Source of the DNA: Bacteroidales bacterium
Lineage (GTDB): Bacteria > Bacteroidota > Bacteroidia > Bacteroidales > VadinHA17
DNA length: 55,602 bases
NCBI GenBank assembly: GCA_025358645.1
Contig: JANYIW010000321.1
Coordinates: 1 to 55,602 of the forward strand
Direction: 5' to 3'
How positions within the stretch are numbered: the stretch's first letter is position 1; each line of letters starts with the position of its first letter. The notes beneath the pieces were generated by a model. That model made no database searches, had not been told where the DNA came from, and saw only the letters and a program-made list of their open reading frames with translations. The position numbers and the translations under genes were made by a program. This document shows, one piece after another, positions 1 to 8,874 of this stretch.

Positions 1-1
1 C

Positions 2-286
2 AGGGAAGGAATTGCTTTAAAGGAGGCTATCTATACGGCAGGATCAAGAAGGCTAAAACCCATTTTAATGGTTGCTATGGCCTCACTTGTATCAACTATT
101 CCTATGCTCTTTAGTTCAGGTATAGGATCTGAACTTCAGCGGCCAATGGCGCTGGCATTGATCGGAGGAATGTCATTAGGTACTGTAGTTAGTTTATTCT
201 TTATTCCTCTGGCATATTGGTATATTTACAGAAAAAGCGACAGGAAGGCACATAAACCGGTTATTTCCGGAACTAATCCGGATTAA
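2..286 (+). CDS. RND efflux transporter, C-terminal fragment
   Basis: This is the 3' end of a gene that begins before the window. The reading frame is open from base 2 and encodes about 94 residues. It resembles the end of an AcrB/MexB-type inner-membrane proton-driven efflux pump: a cytoplasmic stretch with RRLKPILM (family pattern RLRPILMT), a membrane helix through PMLFSSGIGSELQRPM, then a glycine-rich helix GGMSLGTVVSLFFIPLAY and a charged cytoplasmic tail. The equivalent AcrB segment is transmembrane helices 11-12. The substrate cannot be told from this fragment. It may be a multidrug or a metal pump, and the partner periplasmic and outer-membrane genes would lie upstream. Confidence 0.85.
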   Translation, partial: REGIALKEAIYTAGSRRLKPILMVAMASLVSTIPMLFSSGIGSELQRPMALALIGGMSLGTVVSLFFIPLAYWYIYRKSDRKAHKPVISGTNPD

Positions 287-332
287 TTGGCAATTTTTTT
301 CCCTGGAAAACAAGTACCTCTGCCGGATTTTG

Positions 333-1136
333 TCAATCCCCCAATAGCCTTTTAAGATTTTTAATTACTTCATCAGGTCTGTCAACCTGAATCCAGTGAC
401 CGGCTCCGGGTACTTCAATTATATCCGCTGCAGGGAAAACGTGAAGGATATCTTTGAAATCCTTTGTTGGAATATAATCTGAATCGCCTCCTTTGAGAAA
501 GATAACCGGAAATCCTGTAATCTGCTGGCTGAAATCAGTCTGACGTTTAATTCCCTCCATTATTTTATCGAGGTTCTTAAGCAATGATACAGCATTCAAT
601 TTCCAGCTGAAAGAATTCTCTGTGGTTCTTTGGAGATTCTTAAGAATGAGACCTCTGGTCTTTTCTGAAGGAATCTTCTCCGTTAAGAGCGCATCTGCCT
701 CACCCCGGGTTGAAATCTTCTGCAAATCAAAAGAAAGAATCGCATTCAGAATGGTAAAATGTTGAGAATATGCCGAATGTCCATGGGCTTCATAAGTAAA
801 AGGGGAGATATCCGCAATTAGCAGCCCGTTTAACCTTTCGGGCCATTTAAGAGCAAATGAAATTGCTGTCTTACCCCCCATGCTATGTCCTGCAAGGAAA
901 AACTTTTTAAGAGACAAGTCATTTGCCAGTTCAAAGAGATCGTCTCTCATCGAGTCATAATCATGTATTTCACTGTGTGGAGACTGTCCATGGTTTCGCT
1001 GGTCAGGCAAATAAACCGTGAAACTTTCAGCTAGTTTTTTTGCAATAGTTACCCAGTTGTCGGATGATCCGTACAGACCATGAAGAATTACCAGAGGCGG
1101 ACCGTTGCCATATTTTCTGTAGAAGAGTTTCATCAT
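333..1136 (-). CDS. Alpha/beta hydrolase (YbfF-like esterase)
   Basis: Encodes a 267-residue cytoplasmic alpha/beta-hydrolase with no signal peptide. The oxyanion-hole motif LHGLYGSSDNW is near residue 19, the nucleophile elbow GHSMGG puts the catalytic serine at about 85, and the catalytic histidine is in GAGHW at about 247. The acid is probably the aspartate in KGGDSDY. The whole pattern (PDQRNHGQS, ADISPF) matches the YbfF/acyl-CoA esterase group, which hydrolyses short acyl esters; the true substrate is unknown. It lies 8 bases downstream of pdxJ on the same strand, so the two may be co-transcribed. Confidence 0.85.
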   Translation of the reverse strand: MMKLFYRKYGNGPPLVILHGLYGSSDNWVTIAKKLAESFTVYLPDQRNHGQSPHSEIHDYDSMRDDLFELANDLSLKKFFLAGHSMGGKTAISFALKWPERLNGLLIADISPFTYEAHGHSAYSQHFTILNAILSFDLQKISTRGEADALLTEKIPSEKTRGLILKNLQRTTENSFSWKLNAVSLLKNLDKIMEGIKRQTDFSQQITGFPVIFLKGGDSDYIPTKDFKDILHVFPAADIIEVPGAGHWIQVDRPDEVIKNLKRLLGD

Positions 1137-1144
1137 TAACTCAG

Positions 1145-1858
1145 TCAGGCTAATTGCCGCTTATACATCTGGATGGCATTTTCAAGCCCCAGATATAATG
1201 CGTCAGAAATAAGTGCATGTCCTATTGAAACTTCTTCGATCCATGGGATACTCTGATGAAAGTATCTCAGATTATCCAGGTTCAGATCATGTCCGGCGTT
1301 TAATCCTATTCCGGCATTCCGTGCTATCTCAGCAGCTTTTATAAAAGGTTCAACAGCCTCGATGGCGTTCCTGTTAAAACCTGAGGCATAAGGTTCAGTG
1401 TAAAGTTCAACCCTGTCGGTACCGGTTAGCGCTGCATTTTCAATATTAACCGGGTTTGTATCAACAAAAAGGGAAGTACGTATACCTTTTTTCCTGAATT
1501 CGGAAACTATTTCGGTAAGAAAGATCTTGTTCTTGAGCGTATCCCACCCGGCGTTTGACGTGATTGCATCGTGAGGGTCAGGCACAAGTGTGACCTGATC
1601 GGGTCTGACTGACAAAACGAGGGTAATGAATTCTTTGGATGGATAACCCTCAATATTAAATTCAGTAGTAATTAGTGGTTTGATCTCCAGTACGTCATTA
1701 TACCTGATATGTCTTTCATCCGGTCGCGGGTGAACGGTTATCCCATCGGCTCCGAAAAGCTGGCAATTTATTGCCGCGGTTAATACATTTGGAACATTTC
1801 CACCCCGGGCGTTTCTAAGAGTTGCAATCTTATTGATATTAACGCTTAACTTTGTCAT
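1145..1858 (-). CDS. pdxJ: Pyridoxine 5'-phosphate synthase
   Basis: PdxJ condenses 1-deoxyxylulose 5-phosphate with 3-amino-1-hydroxyacetone phosphate to give pyridoxine phosphate, the last ring-forming step of the DXP-dependent vitamin B6 pathway. The 237-residue protein starts [20 protein letters not shown], the family start, and contains HPRPDERHI and a C-terminal [15 protein letters not shown] segment typical of this TIM barrel. An upstream in-frame ATG at 1900 would add 14 hydrophobic residues that PdxJ proteins lack and would run into a promoter-like box, so I chose the ATG at 1858. It is followed closely by an esterase gene on the same strand. Confidence 0.95.
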   Translation of the reverse strand: MTKLSVNINKIATLRNARGGNVPNVLTAAINCQLFGADGITVHPRPDERHIRYNDVLEIKPLITTEFNIEGYPSKEFITLVLSVRPDQVTLVPDPHDAITSNAGWDTLKNKIFLTEIVSEFRKKGIRTSLFVDTNPVNIENAALTGTDRVELYTEPYASGFNRNAIEAVEPFIKAAEIARNAGIGLNAGHDLNLDNLRYFHQSIPWIEEVSIGHALISDALYLGLENAIQMYKRQLA

Positions 1859-1882
1859 TATAATAAATGTAAGAATTATCTG

Positions 1883-1910
1883 TATTGTAATTGTGTTCAA
1901 AATTACAATA
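1883..1910 (-). promoter_or_regulatory. Inverted repeat with promoter box before pdxJ
   Basis: A perfect inverted repeat, TATTGTAATT / AATTACAATA with an 8-base loop, sits between the divergent pdxJ and CBS-domain genes. On the minus strand its right half overlaps TAATTTTG (1898-1905), which fits the Bacteroidota -7 box TAnnTTTG, about 40 bases before the pdxJ ATG. It could be an operator or a leader hairpin; no factor can be named. No TTG is found at the 20-base spacing. Confidence 0.35.
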
Positions 1911-1953
1911 ACTGTCTTTTTTTTTACTATTTTAGTTGAAAATAAAACATTGT

Positions 1954-2619
1954 ATGGTCGCTAAAGATTTAATATCCGAAGTAATTCCTTCCCTCAAGAC
2001 GTCCGATTTGGGACAAACGGCCCTGAACTGGATGGAGATATTCAAGGTATCGCATCTTCCTATAGTCAATAACCAGGATTTTCTTGGTCTTATTTCTGAT
2101 GCTGACATTTATGATATGAATAAGCCAGAAGAACCAATTGGAAATCATACTCTTACATTGTTTAAACCTTATGTTGACGGGGAGCAGCATATTTTTGAAG
2201 TTATTGGTCTGGCCTCCCGGTTAAAGCTGTCAATTGTCCCGGTTCTTGACAGTAATAACCATTTCAAAGGTGTAATTACAACAAGTGATCTTATAAGACA
2301 TATAGCAGGTCTTTCATCAATGGATCAGCCTGGTGGAATAATTGTTCTTGAACTTATTGACAGGGATTATTCGCTCTCACAGATCGCCCAGATCGTTGAG
2401 GGTAATAATGTTAAAGTGCTTAGCATGTATATAACTTCGCCACCGGAATCAACCAAACTGGAGGTAACACTGAAAGTGAACACAACTGATTTAGCATCGG
2501 TGATCAGAACGTTTGAACGGTATAACTATGAGGTTAAAACCTGGGTTTCAAATAATGATTCGATGGACCGCTTTTATTCAGAAAGATTTGACATTCTGAT
2601 GAAATACCTTAATACCTGA
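1954..2619 (+). CDS. CBS-domain pair protein
   Basis: A 221-residue cytoplasmic protein. Residues about 1-130 form a tandem CBS (Bateman) module: VSHLPIVN...[12 protein letters not shown], then [23 protein letters not shown]. The last 80 residues ([25 protein letters not shown]...) look like an ACT-like regulatory domain. Such proteins usually sense adenine nucleotides, but the target is not known. The gene starts 4 bases before nadK, and this coupling suggests a link to nucleotide or NAD status. The longest frame opens at a TTG at 1936; I prefer the ATG at 1954 because the protein then begins [15 protein letters not shown], which reads as a normal N-terminus for this group. Confidence 0.8.
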   Translation: MVAKDLISEVIPSLKTSDLGQTALNWMEIFKVSHLPIVNNQDFLGLISDADIYDMNKPEEPIGNHTLTLFKPYVDGEQHIFEVIGLASRLKLSIVPVLDSNNHFKGVITTSDLIRHIAGLSSMDQPGGIIVLELIDRDYSLSQIAQIVEGNNVKVLSMYITSPPESTKLEVTLKVNTTDLASVIRTFERYNYEVKTWVSNNDSMDRFYSERFDILMKYLNT

Positions 2620-2622
2620 AAT

Positions 2623-3501
2623 ATGCTGGAGAGAGTAGCAATATATTTCAAAGATAATAATTTAAAAACCAGGACCGGAGTCGAAAGACTTGTTGAAGAG
2701 TTTCACAAAAGAGGAATTAAAACTAGGATCTATCAGAAACTTGTAAATCCTGTAACCGGACCAGGCTGGGAAATAGTTGAAAAGTCAGACGAACTTTCTC
2801 ATTCTTCTGAGTTGGCTGATCTGGTATTGAGTGTTGGAGGTGATGGTACATTTCTTGAAACAGTTCTGAAAGTTAAGGATCTGGGAATCCCGATTGCAGG
2901 CGTTAACACCGGACGGATGGGTTTCCTGGCAAATATTTCTGCCGATGAAATAAGCCATTCAATTGATATGTTATGTAAGGGTGAATATGAAATTATCGAA
3001 AGATGTCTTCTGGAAATATCACATCCGGAAGGGATGTTTGAAGGAAATTCTTCCACCGCACTTAACGAAATAACTATTCAGAAGGCTGATCTTAGTATGA
3101 TAACCATCAGCGTATTTGTTGATGAAACCCATCTCAACACATATTGGGCTGACGGATTGATTGTTTCTACTGCCACAGGCTCAACTGCATACAATCTGAG
3201 TGTTGGCGGCCCTATATTATCACCTGACGATGAGAGCATTATTATTTCCCCCATAGCGCCGCATAACCTGACTATCAGACCAATCATTCTTTCCGGGGAA
3301 GGCAAGATCAGGATGGTAATCGAGGGAAGGAGCAATGAGTATCTTACTACATGCGACTTTCGGTCAAAGAAGCTGCCATTCACCGAAGAGATACATATTG
3401 TAAGAGCTCCGGTAAAAATCAGAACAGTAATGTTAAATGGAAGAGATTTTTACAGTACTCTCAGAAATAAACTGATGTGGGGCGCTGATACGAGGAATTG
3501 A
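2623..3501 (+). CDS. nadK: NAD kinase
   Basis: Phosphorylates NAD to NADP, using ATP or polyphosphate, in the cytoplasm. The 292-residue length is normal. The diagnostic GGDGT motif is at residues 72-76, followed by GVNTGRMGFLANI, the NE motif in ALNEITI, and DGLIVSTATGSTAYNLSVGGPI, which forms the nucleotide site. The PIAPHNLTIRPII segment is also typical. It starts 4 bases after the stop of the CBS-domain gene, so the two are almost certainly one transcript, and it is followed by envelope genes. Confidence 0.96.
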   Translation: MLERVAIYFKDNNLKTRTGVERLVEEFHKRGIKTRIYQKLVNPVTGPGWEIVEKSDELSHSSELADLVLSVGGDGTFLETVLKVKDLGIPIAGVNTGRMGFLANISADEISHSIDMLCKGEYEIIERCLLEISHPEGMFEGNSSTALNEITIQKADLSMITISVFVDETHLNTYWADGLIVSTATGSTAYNLSVGGPILSPDDESIIISPIAPHNLTIRPIILSGEGKIRMVIEGRSNEYLTTCDFRSKKLPFTEEIHIVRAPVKIRTVMLNGRDFYSTLRNKLMWGADTRN

Positions 3502-3511
3502 GATAATTTAT

Positions 3512-3519
3512 TATATTTG
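3512..3519 (+). promoter_or_regulatory. Candidate -7 box TATATTTG
   Basis: TATATTTG matches the Bacteroidota -7 consensus TAnnTTTG and lies 25 bases before the ATG at 3545, in the short gap after nadK. A clear -33 TTG is not present at the usual spacing, so this is only a candidate start of the envelope operon. Confidence 0.35.
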
Positions 3520-3544
3520 TGTTTGTAATAATACAGAAATTTCT

Positions 3545-4291
3545 ATGAAACGGCCCATTCTGACCATTTTACTCCTTTGTTTCATTGTATCATTTACTGA
3601 TGCTCAAATTTGGAAACTGAAACGATATGAAGCAGTTGCTGGAATAGGGCCTTCGTTTTTCTTTGGAGATATCGGAGGATACTCAAAGACTAAAAATATC
3701 CTCGGTTTAAGGGATATAACTCTTAGTCAAACGCGATTCGACTTCAACGCCAATTTAAAATACAGGGTTGCACAGTCATTTAATATCAGACTTAGCCTTA
3801 CTTCAGGGTTACTGCACGCAACAGACGTGAGAGGTTCAAATGAAAACAGAGGATTTGAAGCTTCTATTCAATTCATTGAACCTGCACTTATCGGTGAATA
3901 TTATTTTATAAAGAATAAAGCTGAAGACAGTTATCTGTTTACAAAAGGAAAAGATACCGGATTCAATGGATTTATTAAGTCACTCGACTTTTATATATTT
4001 ACCGGAATAGGTGGAGTTGGCTACTCGATTAAGGCAAATAAAGCGCTCGAGAATTTTGGAATAAATCCGGGTGGTTTTTCTACTGTTATCCCTGTTGGCA
4101 TCGGAAGCACTATGATTTACTCGCCAAATTTTAATTTTGGAGTTGAATTTACAGGCAGATATTCATTTTCCGATAATCTTGATGGTTATACATCACAATA
4201 TTCCAGCTCAAATGACGTTTATTATTTTTTGAATTTTACAATTACTTACAAGCTGAAGACCGGAGCAAATGGTTTGCCCTCATTCAGATGA
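3545..4291 (+). CDS. Outer-membrane beta-barrel protein (DUF6089-like)
   Basis: A 248-residue exported protein with a signal peptide (about residues 1-20, ending TDAQ). The mature part is rich in alternating hydrophobic and aromatic residues and glycine (GIGPSFFFGDIGGY, YSPNFNFGVEFTGRYSFSDNLDGY), as expected for an 8- to 10-strand outer-membrane barrel. It resembles its downstream neighbour in length and opening (signal peptide, then GxxSxxxGD), so the two may be diverged duplicates. No catalytic motif is seen. The position upstream of uppS-bamA suggests a role in envelope assembly, but that is only inference. Confidence 0.7.
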   Translation: MKRPILTILLLCFIVSFTDAQIWKLKRYEAVAGIGPSFFFGDIGGYSKTKNILGLRDITLSQTRFDFNANLKYRVAQSFNIRLSLTSGLLHATDVRGSNENRGFEASIQFIEPALIGEYYFIKNKAEDSYLFTKGKDTGFNGFIKSLDFYIFTGIGGVGYSIKANKALENFGINPGGFSTVIPVGIGSTMIYSPNFNFGVEFTGRYSFSDNLDGYTSQYSSSNDVYYFLNFTITYKLKTGANGLPSFR

Positions 4292-4312
4292 TAAAGAGCT
4301 GGCTCAGTTTTC

Positions 4313-4996
4313 ATGAAAAGAATACACTGGTTACTATTATTTTTATTTTTATTCCTGTCAATCTCCTTATCCGGTCAGCGCAATTCTGATTATGGAATTT
4401 TTGCAGGGGTATCATCCTATCTTGGCGATATAAATCCTAACAAGCTATTGTACTCGCCGCTTCCAGCGGGTGGAATTTTTTACAGACTGAACTTAAATCC
4501 ACGGCAGGCTTTAAGAGCTAACCTGTTCATTGGAGGTATCAGGGCACATGACCTTGATTTTAAAAATGCTTTTCAGCAGGCAAGAGGAGCGTCATTCTCG
4601 GGTACTGTCGGTGAATTGGCTATGCAGTTTGAGTTCAATTTTTTGCCATATTCAACAGAAGGGAAACTATGGGATTTTACTCCCTATTTCGCTGCAGGTG
4701 CGGGGATAGCCTTTGTAAACTCAGTATCTTTTAAATATATACCTGTTATTCCCTTCTCGTTTGGTTTTAAAGTTAATGTCTATAAAAATATCGGATTGGA
4801 AGCCGAATATGGTTTTCGTAAAACATTTTATGATAACTTTGACGGCATAAATGATTTAGTTGCCCCGTCAGATATTGGATGGATCCATAATAACGACTGG
4901 TATACTTTCACAGGAATAGCAGTCACATGGAAGATCTATAATAAATTGGCTGGTTGTCCTGCTTATGGCGAAGGGAATTCTAAAAGGAAACGCTAG
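4313..4996 (+). CDS. DUF6089-type outer-membrane barrel protein
   Basis: Encodes 227 residues with a strong signal peptide (IHWLLLFLFLFLSISLSG). The mature protein begins SDYGIFAGVSSYLGDINPNKLLYSPLPAGGIFYRLNLNPRQALR; this, with the later FTPYFAAGAGIAFVN, resembles the Bacteroidota DUF6089 family that is commonly found just before uppS and bamA. It is likely a small beta-barrel; its function is unknown. It begins 21 bases after the previous barrel gene and ends 3 bases before uppS, which supports a single operon. The C-terminal tail is basic (NSKRKR), unusual for a barrel that would normally end with an aromatic residue. Confidence 0.75.
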   Translation: MKRIHWLLLFLFLFLSISLSGQRNSDYGIFAGVSSYLGDINPNKLLYSPLPAGGIFYRLNLNPRQALRANLFIGGIRAHDLDFKNAFQQARGASFSGTVGELAMQFEFNFLPYSTEGKLWDFTPYFAAGAGIAFVNSVSFKYIPVIPFSFGFKVNVYKNIGLEAEYGFRKTFYDNFDGINDLVAPSDIGWIHNNDWYTFTGIAVTWKIYNKLAGCPAYGEGNSKRKR

Positions 4997-4999
4997 GTT

Positions 5000-5746
5000 A
5001 TGCAGTTAAGGGAACAGATAGATAGCAATAAATTGCCTTCACATGTGGCAATTATTATGGATGGTAACGGGAGGTGGGCGCAACATAAGGGCCTCGATAG
5101 AATATTTGGACATCAACAGGGTGTTAGTGCAGTCAGAGAAGTAATTGAGACCGCTGCAGAACTGAAGATTGGTTTTCTTACCCTTTATGCTTTCTCAACG
5201 GAAAATTGGGGAAGACCAGATGAAGAGGTATCTGCTCTAATGGGAATTATGGTACAATCGCTTAGTAATGAAACAGCTACATTATTAAAAAACAATATCC
5301 GGCTTAAAGCAATTGGTGATATGGAAAGGCTTGCAAACGATGTAAGGGAAAGGCTCTTTGAAACAATAAAACTGACTTCTGTCAGTACCGGACTTACCCT
5401 TATCATTGCGCTTAGTTACAGTTCCCGTTGGGAAATTACAAATGCTGCAAGGGAAATATCAATTGATGTGAAAAAGGGAACTCTTAATCCCAATTCAATT
5501 ACTGAAGAGGATTTTGAGAAATACCTCACGACTTATGGTATTCCTGATCCCGAACTGATGATAAGAACCAGCGGAGAGTTACGAATAAGCAATTTCCTTT
5601 TATGGCAGGTCGCTTATTCCGAATTATACTTTACTGAAACACTTTGGCCTGATTTTGGTAAGGATGATTTTTATACTGCTATAATTGATTTCCAGAAGAG
5701 AGAACGAAGATTTGGAAAAACGAGTGAACAAGTTACGGAAAAATGA
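5000..5746 (+). CDS. uppS: Isoprenyl (undecaprenyl) diphosphate synthase
   Basis: A cis-prenyltransferase that extends farnesyl diphosphate with isopentenyl diphosphate to the C55 lipid carrier used for peptidoglycan and O-antigen. The catalytic aspartate (about residue 21) lies in MDGNGRWA; LTLYAFSTENWGRP and, near the C-terminus, ELMIRTSGELRISNFLLWQ followed by ELYFT...WPDF are the family signatures. The length of 248 residues is usual. It is a soluble, membrane-associated enzyme. It sits between two barrel genes and bamA, with only 3 and 6 base gaps, so translation is probably coupled. Confidence 0.96.
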   Translation: MQLREQIDSNKLPSHVAIIMDGNGRWAQHKGLDRIFGHQQGVSAVREVIETAAELKIGFLTLYAFSTENWGRPDEEVSALMGIMVQSLSNETATLLKNNIRLKAIGDMERLANDVRERLFETIKLTSVSTGLTLIIALSYSSRWEITNAAREISIDVKKGTLNPNSITEEDFEKYLTTYGIPDPELMIRTSGELRISNFLLWQVAYSELYFTETLWPDFGKDDFYTAIIDFQKRERRFGKTSEQVTEK

Positions 5747-5752
5747 TAATAT

Positions 5753-8293
5753 ATGGTGATTAAAAAAATTACAGAGACTTTTTTAGTAATATTTCTGGCT
5801 CTGTTGAGCCTCTCTCTAAATGCTCAGGAAAAGCAGAAGATCGTCGATTACATGACAGTTGAGGATTACATCATAGGAGGTGTAACAGTAACCGGAGTCA
5901 GATTTCTTGATACAAATGCACTTATTGGAATTTCCGGACTAAGAGTGGGCCAGTCGGTTGCAATTCCCGGCGATGCGATAACCACTGCTGTGAAAAAGTT
6001 ATGGCAACAAGGGCTGTTTTCAGATGTAAGAATAACCATAGCAAAAGTCAGTTCAGATACAGCTTTTATCGATATAAACTTACAGGAAAGGCCAAGGATA
6101 TCATCTGTCAAATACAATGGACTTAAAACCTCGGAAACTACTGATCTCAATAAGAAGATAAATCTTCCTATCGGATCGCAGGTAACTGATTTTCTGCTTA
6201 ATACAGCTGAAAAAATAATTAAAGATCACTTTATCGAGAAAGGGTTCCTGAACACGCAGGTAACTTTTGTGCAGAAAGACGATCCTGATCAGCCAAATAA
6301 CGTCATCCTGAGCATCAATGTCGACAAAAAAGTAAAAGTAAAGATTGCCGACATCACTTTTGTTGGAAATGAGTTTTTCAAAACATCAAAGCTCAGGAGC
6401 AAATTAAAATCGACAAAGATCAAGAACATTAATTTTTTCAGAGCTTCAAAATTCATCAGGGAAAAGTTTAATGAGGATAAACAGAAACTCACGGTTTTTT
6501 ACAATGATAACGGGTTCAAAGATTTTACAATTATCTCCGATTCACTTTATATAGTTTCTGAAAACCGCGTTGGTTTAAAGATAACGATTGATGAGGGGAA
6601 ACAATACTTCCTGAGAAATGTGGATTGGGTAGGTAACAGTGTTTATAGGAAAGAGGATCTTAAGAAAGTATTTAATGTTGAGAAAGGAACAGTTTATAAC
6701 CAGTCACTTATTGACGACAGATTGAACGGTTCTGCAGGTGCCCAGGATGCCGTTAGTAGTTTATACCAGGATCATGGCTATCTCTTTTCAAGACTCACGC
6801 CTGTTGAGGCAAAAATAGATCAGGACTCAATTGACCTTGAAGTCAGAATTTACGAAGGAGAACAGGCATACCTTAATAATGTTCTGATTACAGGCAATAC
6901 AAGGACCAACGAGCATGTTGCCCGTAGAGAACTATATACCTTACCTGGAGATCTTTTCAGTAAGACTAATATAATAAGGTCTGTCCGTCAGTTAGGAGTA
7001 CTTGGTCATTTTGATCCGGAAAAGATTAATCCTACTCCTCTTCCCGACATTACAAACGGAACAGTTGATCTTCTTTATAAACTTGAGGAAAAAGCAAACG
7101 ACCAGTTTGAGATCTCCGGTGGCTGGGGAGCCGGTATGCTCGTAGGAACTGTGGGTGTGCGATTTAATAACTTTGCAATGCGTAATTTCTTTAACCTGAA
7201 AGAGTGGAAACCTTATCCTTCAGGCGATGGCCAGTCAGTAAGTATAAGGGCTCAGTCTAATGGTCGTATCTATTCATCATATAATCTTTCATTTGTTGAA
7301 CCATGGCTGGGAGGTAAAAACCCTAATACATTTTCTGTCTCGTTATATCGTTCGATTATGACAAATGGAAAAAAGAAAGGAGAGGATGACCGCGAGAGTA
7401 TGATTATCGATGGTGCATCGATCGGTTTAGGTAAAAGACTCGCCTGGCCTGATGACTATTTCTCTCTTTATGGTGAGTTAAACTATCAGCGGTATAGTCT
7501 GAATAACTATAATGTTTACTCTTTCCTTTTCTCTAATGGGAACTCCAACCTTTTAAGCTTTACTACAAAACTTACCAGGTTTTCGACAGGCCCGAATCTT
7601 ATCTATCCTGAAACCGGATCTTCATTTACCTTATCCCTTCAGGCAACTCCGCCCTTTTCGCTTATCAGTGGGCAGAATATGATCAATGTTTCAGACCAGA
7701 TTAAATATAAATTTATTGAATTTCATAAATGGACATTTAAAGCAGATTATTATTATCCGTTAACAAAGAATGATAAACTGGTACTTAATACCCGTTTTGC
7801 ATTCGGATATCTTGGATTTTATAATAAAGATATCGGTCCATCTCCTTTTGAAAACTTTTCTGTGGGAGGAGATGGTATGACGGGTTATAGTTTTTACGGT
7901 CGTGAAATGATAAAGTTAAGAGGATATGCCAGTGGGGGTAGTGGAGTAGGATCCCTAACGCCTGGTGATCCTAACATAACAACGAAATTTGTTCCGTCAG
8001 GTAACGTATATTCGAAAATCACTTTTGAACTCCGGTACCCGGTATCTCTTAATCCTTCGGCAACTATATACGTTCTCACATTTCTTGAAGCAGGAAGAGC
8101 CTGGTATCAGCTGAAAGAATATAATCCGTTCAAAATGAACCGTGCTGCCGGTGTTGGTGTAAGAGCCAATCTTCCGATGTTTGGATTGCTTGGTGTTGAC
8201 TGGGGCTATGGTTTCGACCCTGTTCCTAGCCCTTCAAACTTCCAAAATGCTAATCATTCACAATTCCAGTTTACAATAGGTCAGGAGTTTTAA
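5753..8293 (+). CDS. bamA: Outer membrane protein assembly factor BamA
   Basis: An 846-residue Omp85-family protein that inserts beta-barrel proteins into the outer membrane. A signal peptide spans about residues 1-24 (LSLNAQ). Repeated POTRA domains follow to about residue 440; recognisable pieces are ITIDEGKQYFLRNVDWVGNSVY and YEGEQAYLNNVLITGNTRTNEHVARRELYTLPGDLF. The C-terminal half is a 16-strand barrel with a conserved VGGDG and RGY segment (SVGGDGMTGYS...IKLRGY) and ends in phenylalanine (FTIGQEF). Two Skp-like chaperone genes follow directly, the standard Bacteroidota arrangement. Confidence 0.95.
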   Translation: MVIKKITETFLVIFLALLSLSLNAQEKQKIVDYMTVEDYIIGGVTVTGVRFLDTNALIGISGLRVGQSVAIPGDAITTAVKKLWQQGLFSDVRITIAKVSSDTAFIDINLQERPRISSVKYNGLKTSETTDLNKKINLPIGSQVTDFLLNTAEKIIKDHFIEKGFLNTQVTFVQKDDPDQPNNVILSINVDKKVKVKIADITFVGNEFFKTSKLRSKLKSTKIKNINFFRASKFIREKFNEDKQKLTVFYNDNGFKDFTIISDSLYIVSENRVGLKITIDEGKQYFLRNVDWVGNSVYRKEDLKKVFNVEKGTVYNQSLIDDRLNGSAGAQDAVSSLYQDHGYLFSRLTPVEAKIDQDSIDLEVRIYEGEQAYLNNVLITGNTRTNEHVARRELYTLPGDLFSKTNIIRSVRQLGVLGHFDPEKINPTPLPDITNGTVDLLYKLEEKANDQFEISGGWGAGMLVGTVGVRFNNFAMRNFFNLKEWKPYPSGDGQSVSIRAQSNGRIYSSYNLSFVEPWLGGKNPNTFSVSLYRSIMTNGKKKGEDDRESMIIDGASIGLGKRLAWPDDYFSLYGELNYQRYSLNNYNVYSFLFSNGNSNLLSFTTKLTRFSTGPNLIYPETGSSFTLSLQATPPFSLISGQNMINVSDQIKYKFIEFHKWTFKADYYYPLTKNDKLVLNTRFAFGYLGFYNKDIGPSPFENFSVGGDGMTGYSFYGREMIKLRGYASGGSGVGSLTPGDPNITTKFVPSGNVYSKITFELRYPVSLNPSATIYVLTFLEAGRAWYQLKEYNPFKMNRAAGVGVRANLPMFGLLGVDWGYGFDPVPSPSNFQNANHSQFQFTIGQEF

Positions 8294-8316
8294 TTAAGTA
8301 ACAAATATTAACAGTT

Positions 8317-8832
8317 ATGAAAAAAATAGGTGTATTAATCGGTTTCTTTATTCTGACTTCAGCTATGGCTATTGCTCAGAAATATGCTTTCGTAGATTCT
8401 GAATATATCAGAAAAAACATTCCTGCCTTCACCACTGCACAGGAACAACTCGACAAACTTTCCAAACAATGGGAAAAAGAAGTTGCCGATGGATATGCAG
8501 TTGTTGAACAGTTGTATAAGTCTTATCAGAACGAGTCAGTTCTACTTTCCCAGGATATGAAAACCAAAAGGGAAGAAGCAATAATCGCCAAAGAAAAAGA
8601 AATGAAAGACCTTCAGAATAAATATTTTGGAGTGTCAGGTGATCTGTTTAAGAAGAGGGAAGAGTTGGTTAAACCAATCCAGGATGATATTTTAAAGGCC
8701 ATAAAAGCGATTGCTGTTGATGGAAGTTATGCAGTCATTTTTGATACTGCAGCAGGTGGTAATATCCTGTTTGCCAATCCAAAATTTGATATCAGCGATC
8801 AGGTTCTTGAAAAATTAGGTTATAAAAATTAA
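8317..8832 (+). CDS. OmpH/Skp-family periplasmic chaperone (first copy)
   Basis: A 171-residue periplasmic protein with a cleavable signal peptide (about residues 1-21, MAIAQ). The pattern YAFVDSEYIRKNIP...AQEQLDKLSKQWEKEV, a long charged coiled-coil tentacle and a C-terminal strand region VIFDTAAGGNILFANPKFDIS are typical of Skp/OmpH. These trimeric chaperones hold unfolded outer-membrane proteins for BamA. It begins 24 bases after bamA. A second copy follows 42 bases later. Confidence 0.9.
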   Translation: MKKIGVLIGFFILTSAMAIAQKYAFVDSEYIRKNIPAFTTAQEQLDKLSKQWEKEVADGYAVVEQLYKSYQNESVLLSQDMKTKREEAIIAKEKEMKDLQNKYFGVSGDLFKKREELVKPIQDDILKAIKAIAVDGSYAVIFDTAAGGNILFANPKFDISDQVLEKLGYKN

Positions 8833-8837
8833 TTAAT

Positions 8838-8845
8838 TACTTTTG
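8838..8845 (+). promoter_or_regulatory. Candidate -7 box TACTTTTG
   Basis: TACTTTTG fits TAnnTTTG and is 29 bases before the ATG of the second skp-like gene. At the 20-base spacing upstream there is TTA rather than TTG. It may give the second chaperone gene its own transcript. Confidence 0.35.
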
Positions 8846-8874
8846 CATAAATTGTTTAATAAAATTATTTAAAA

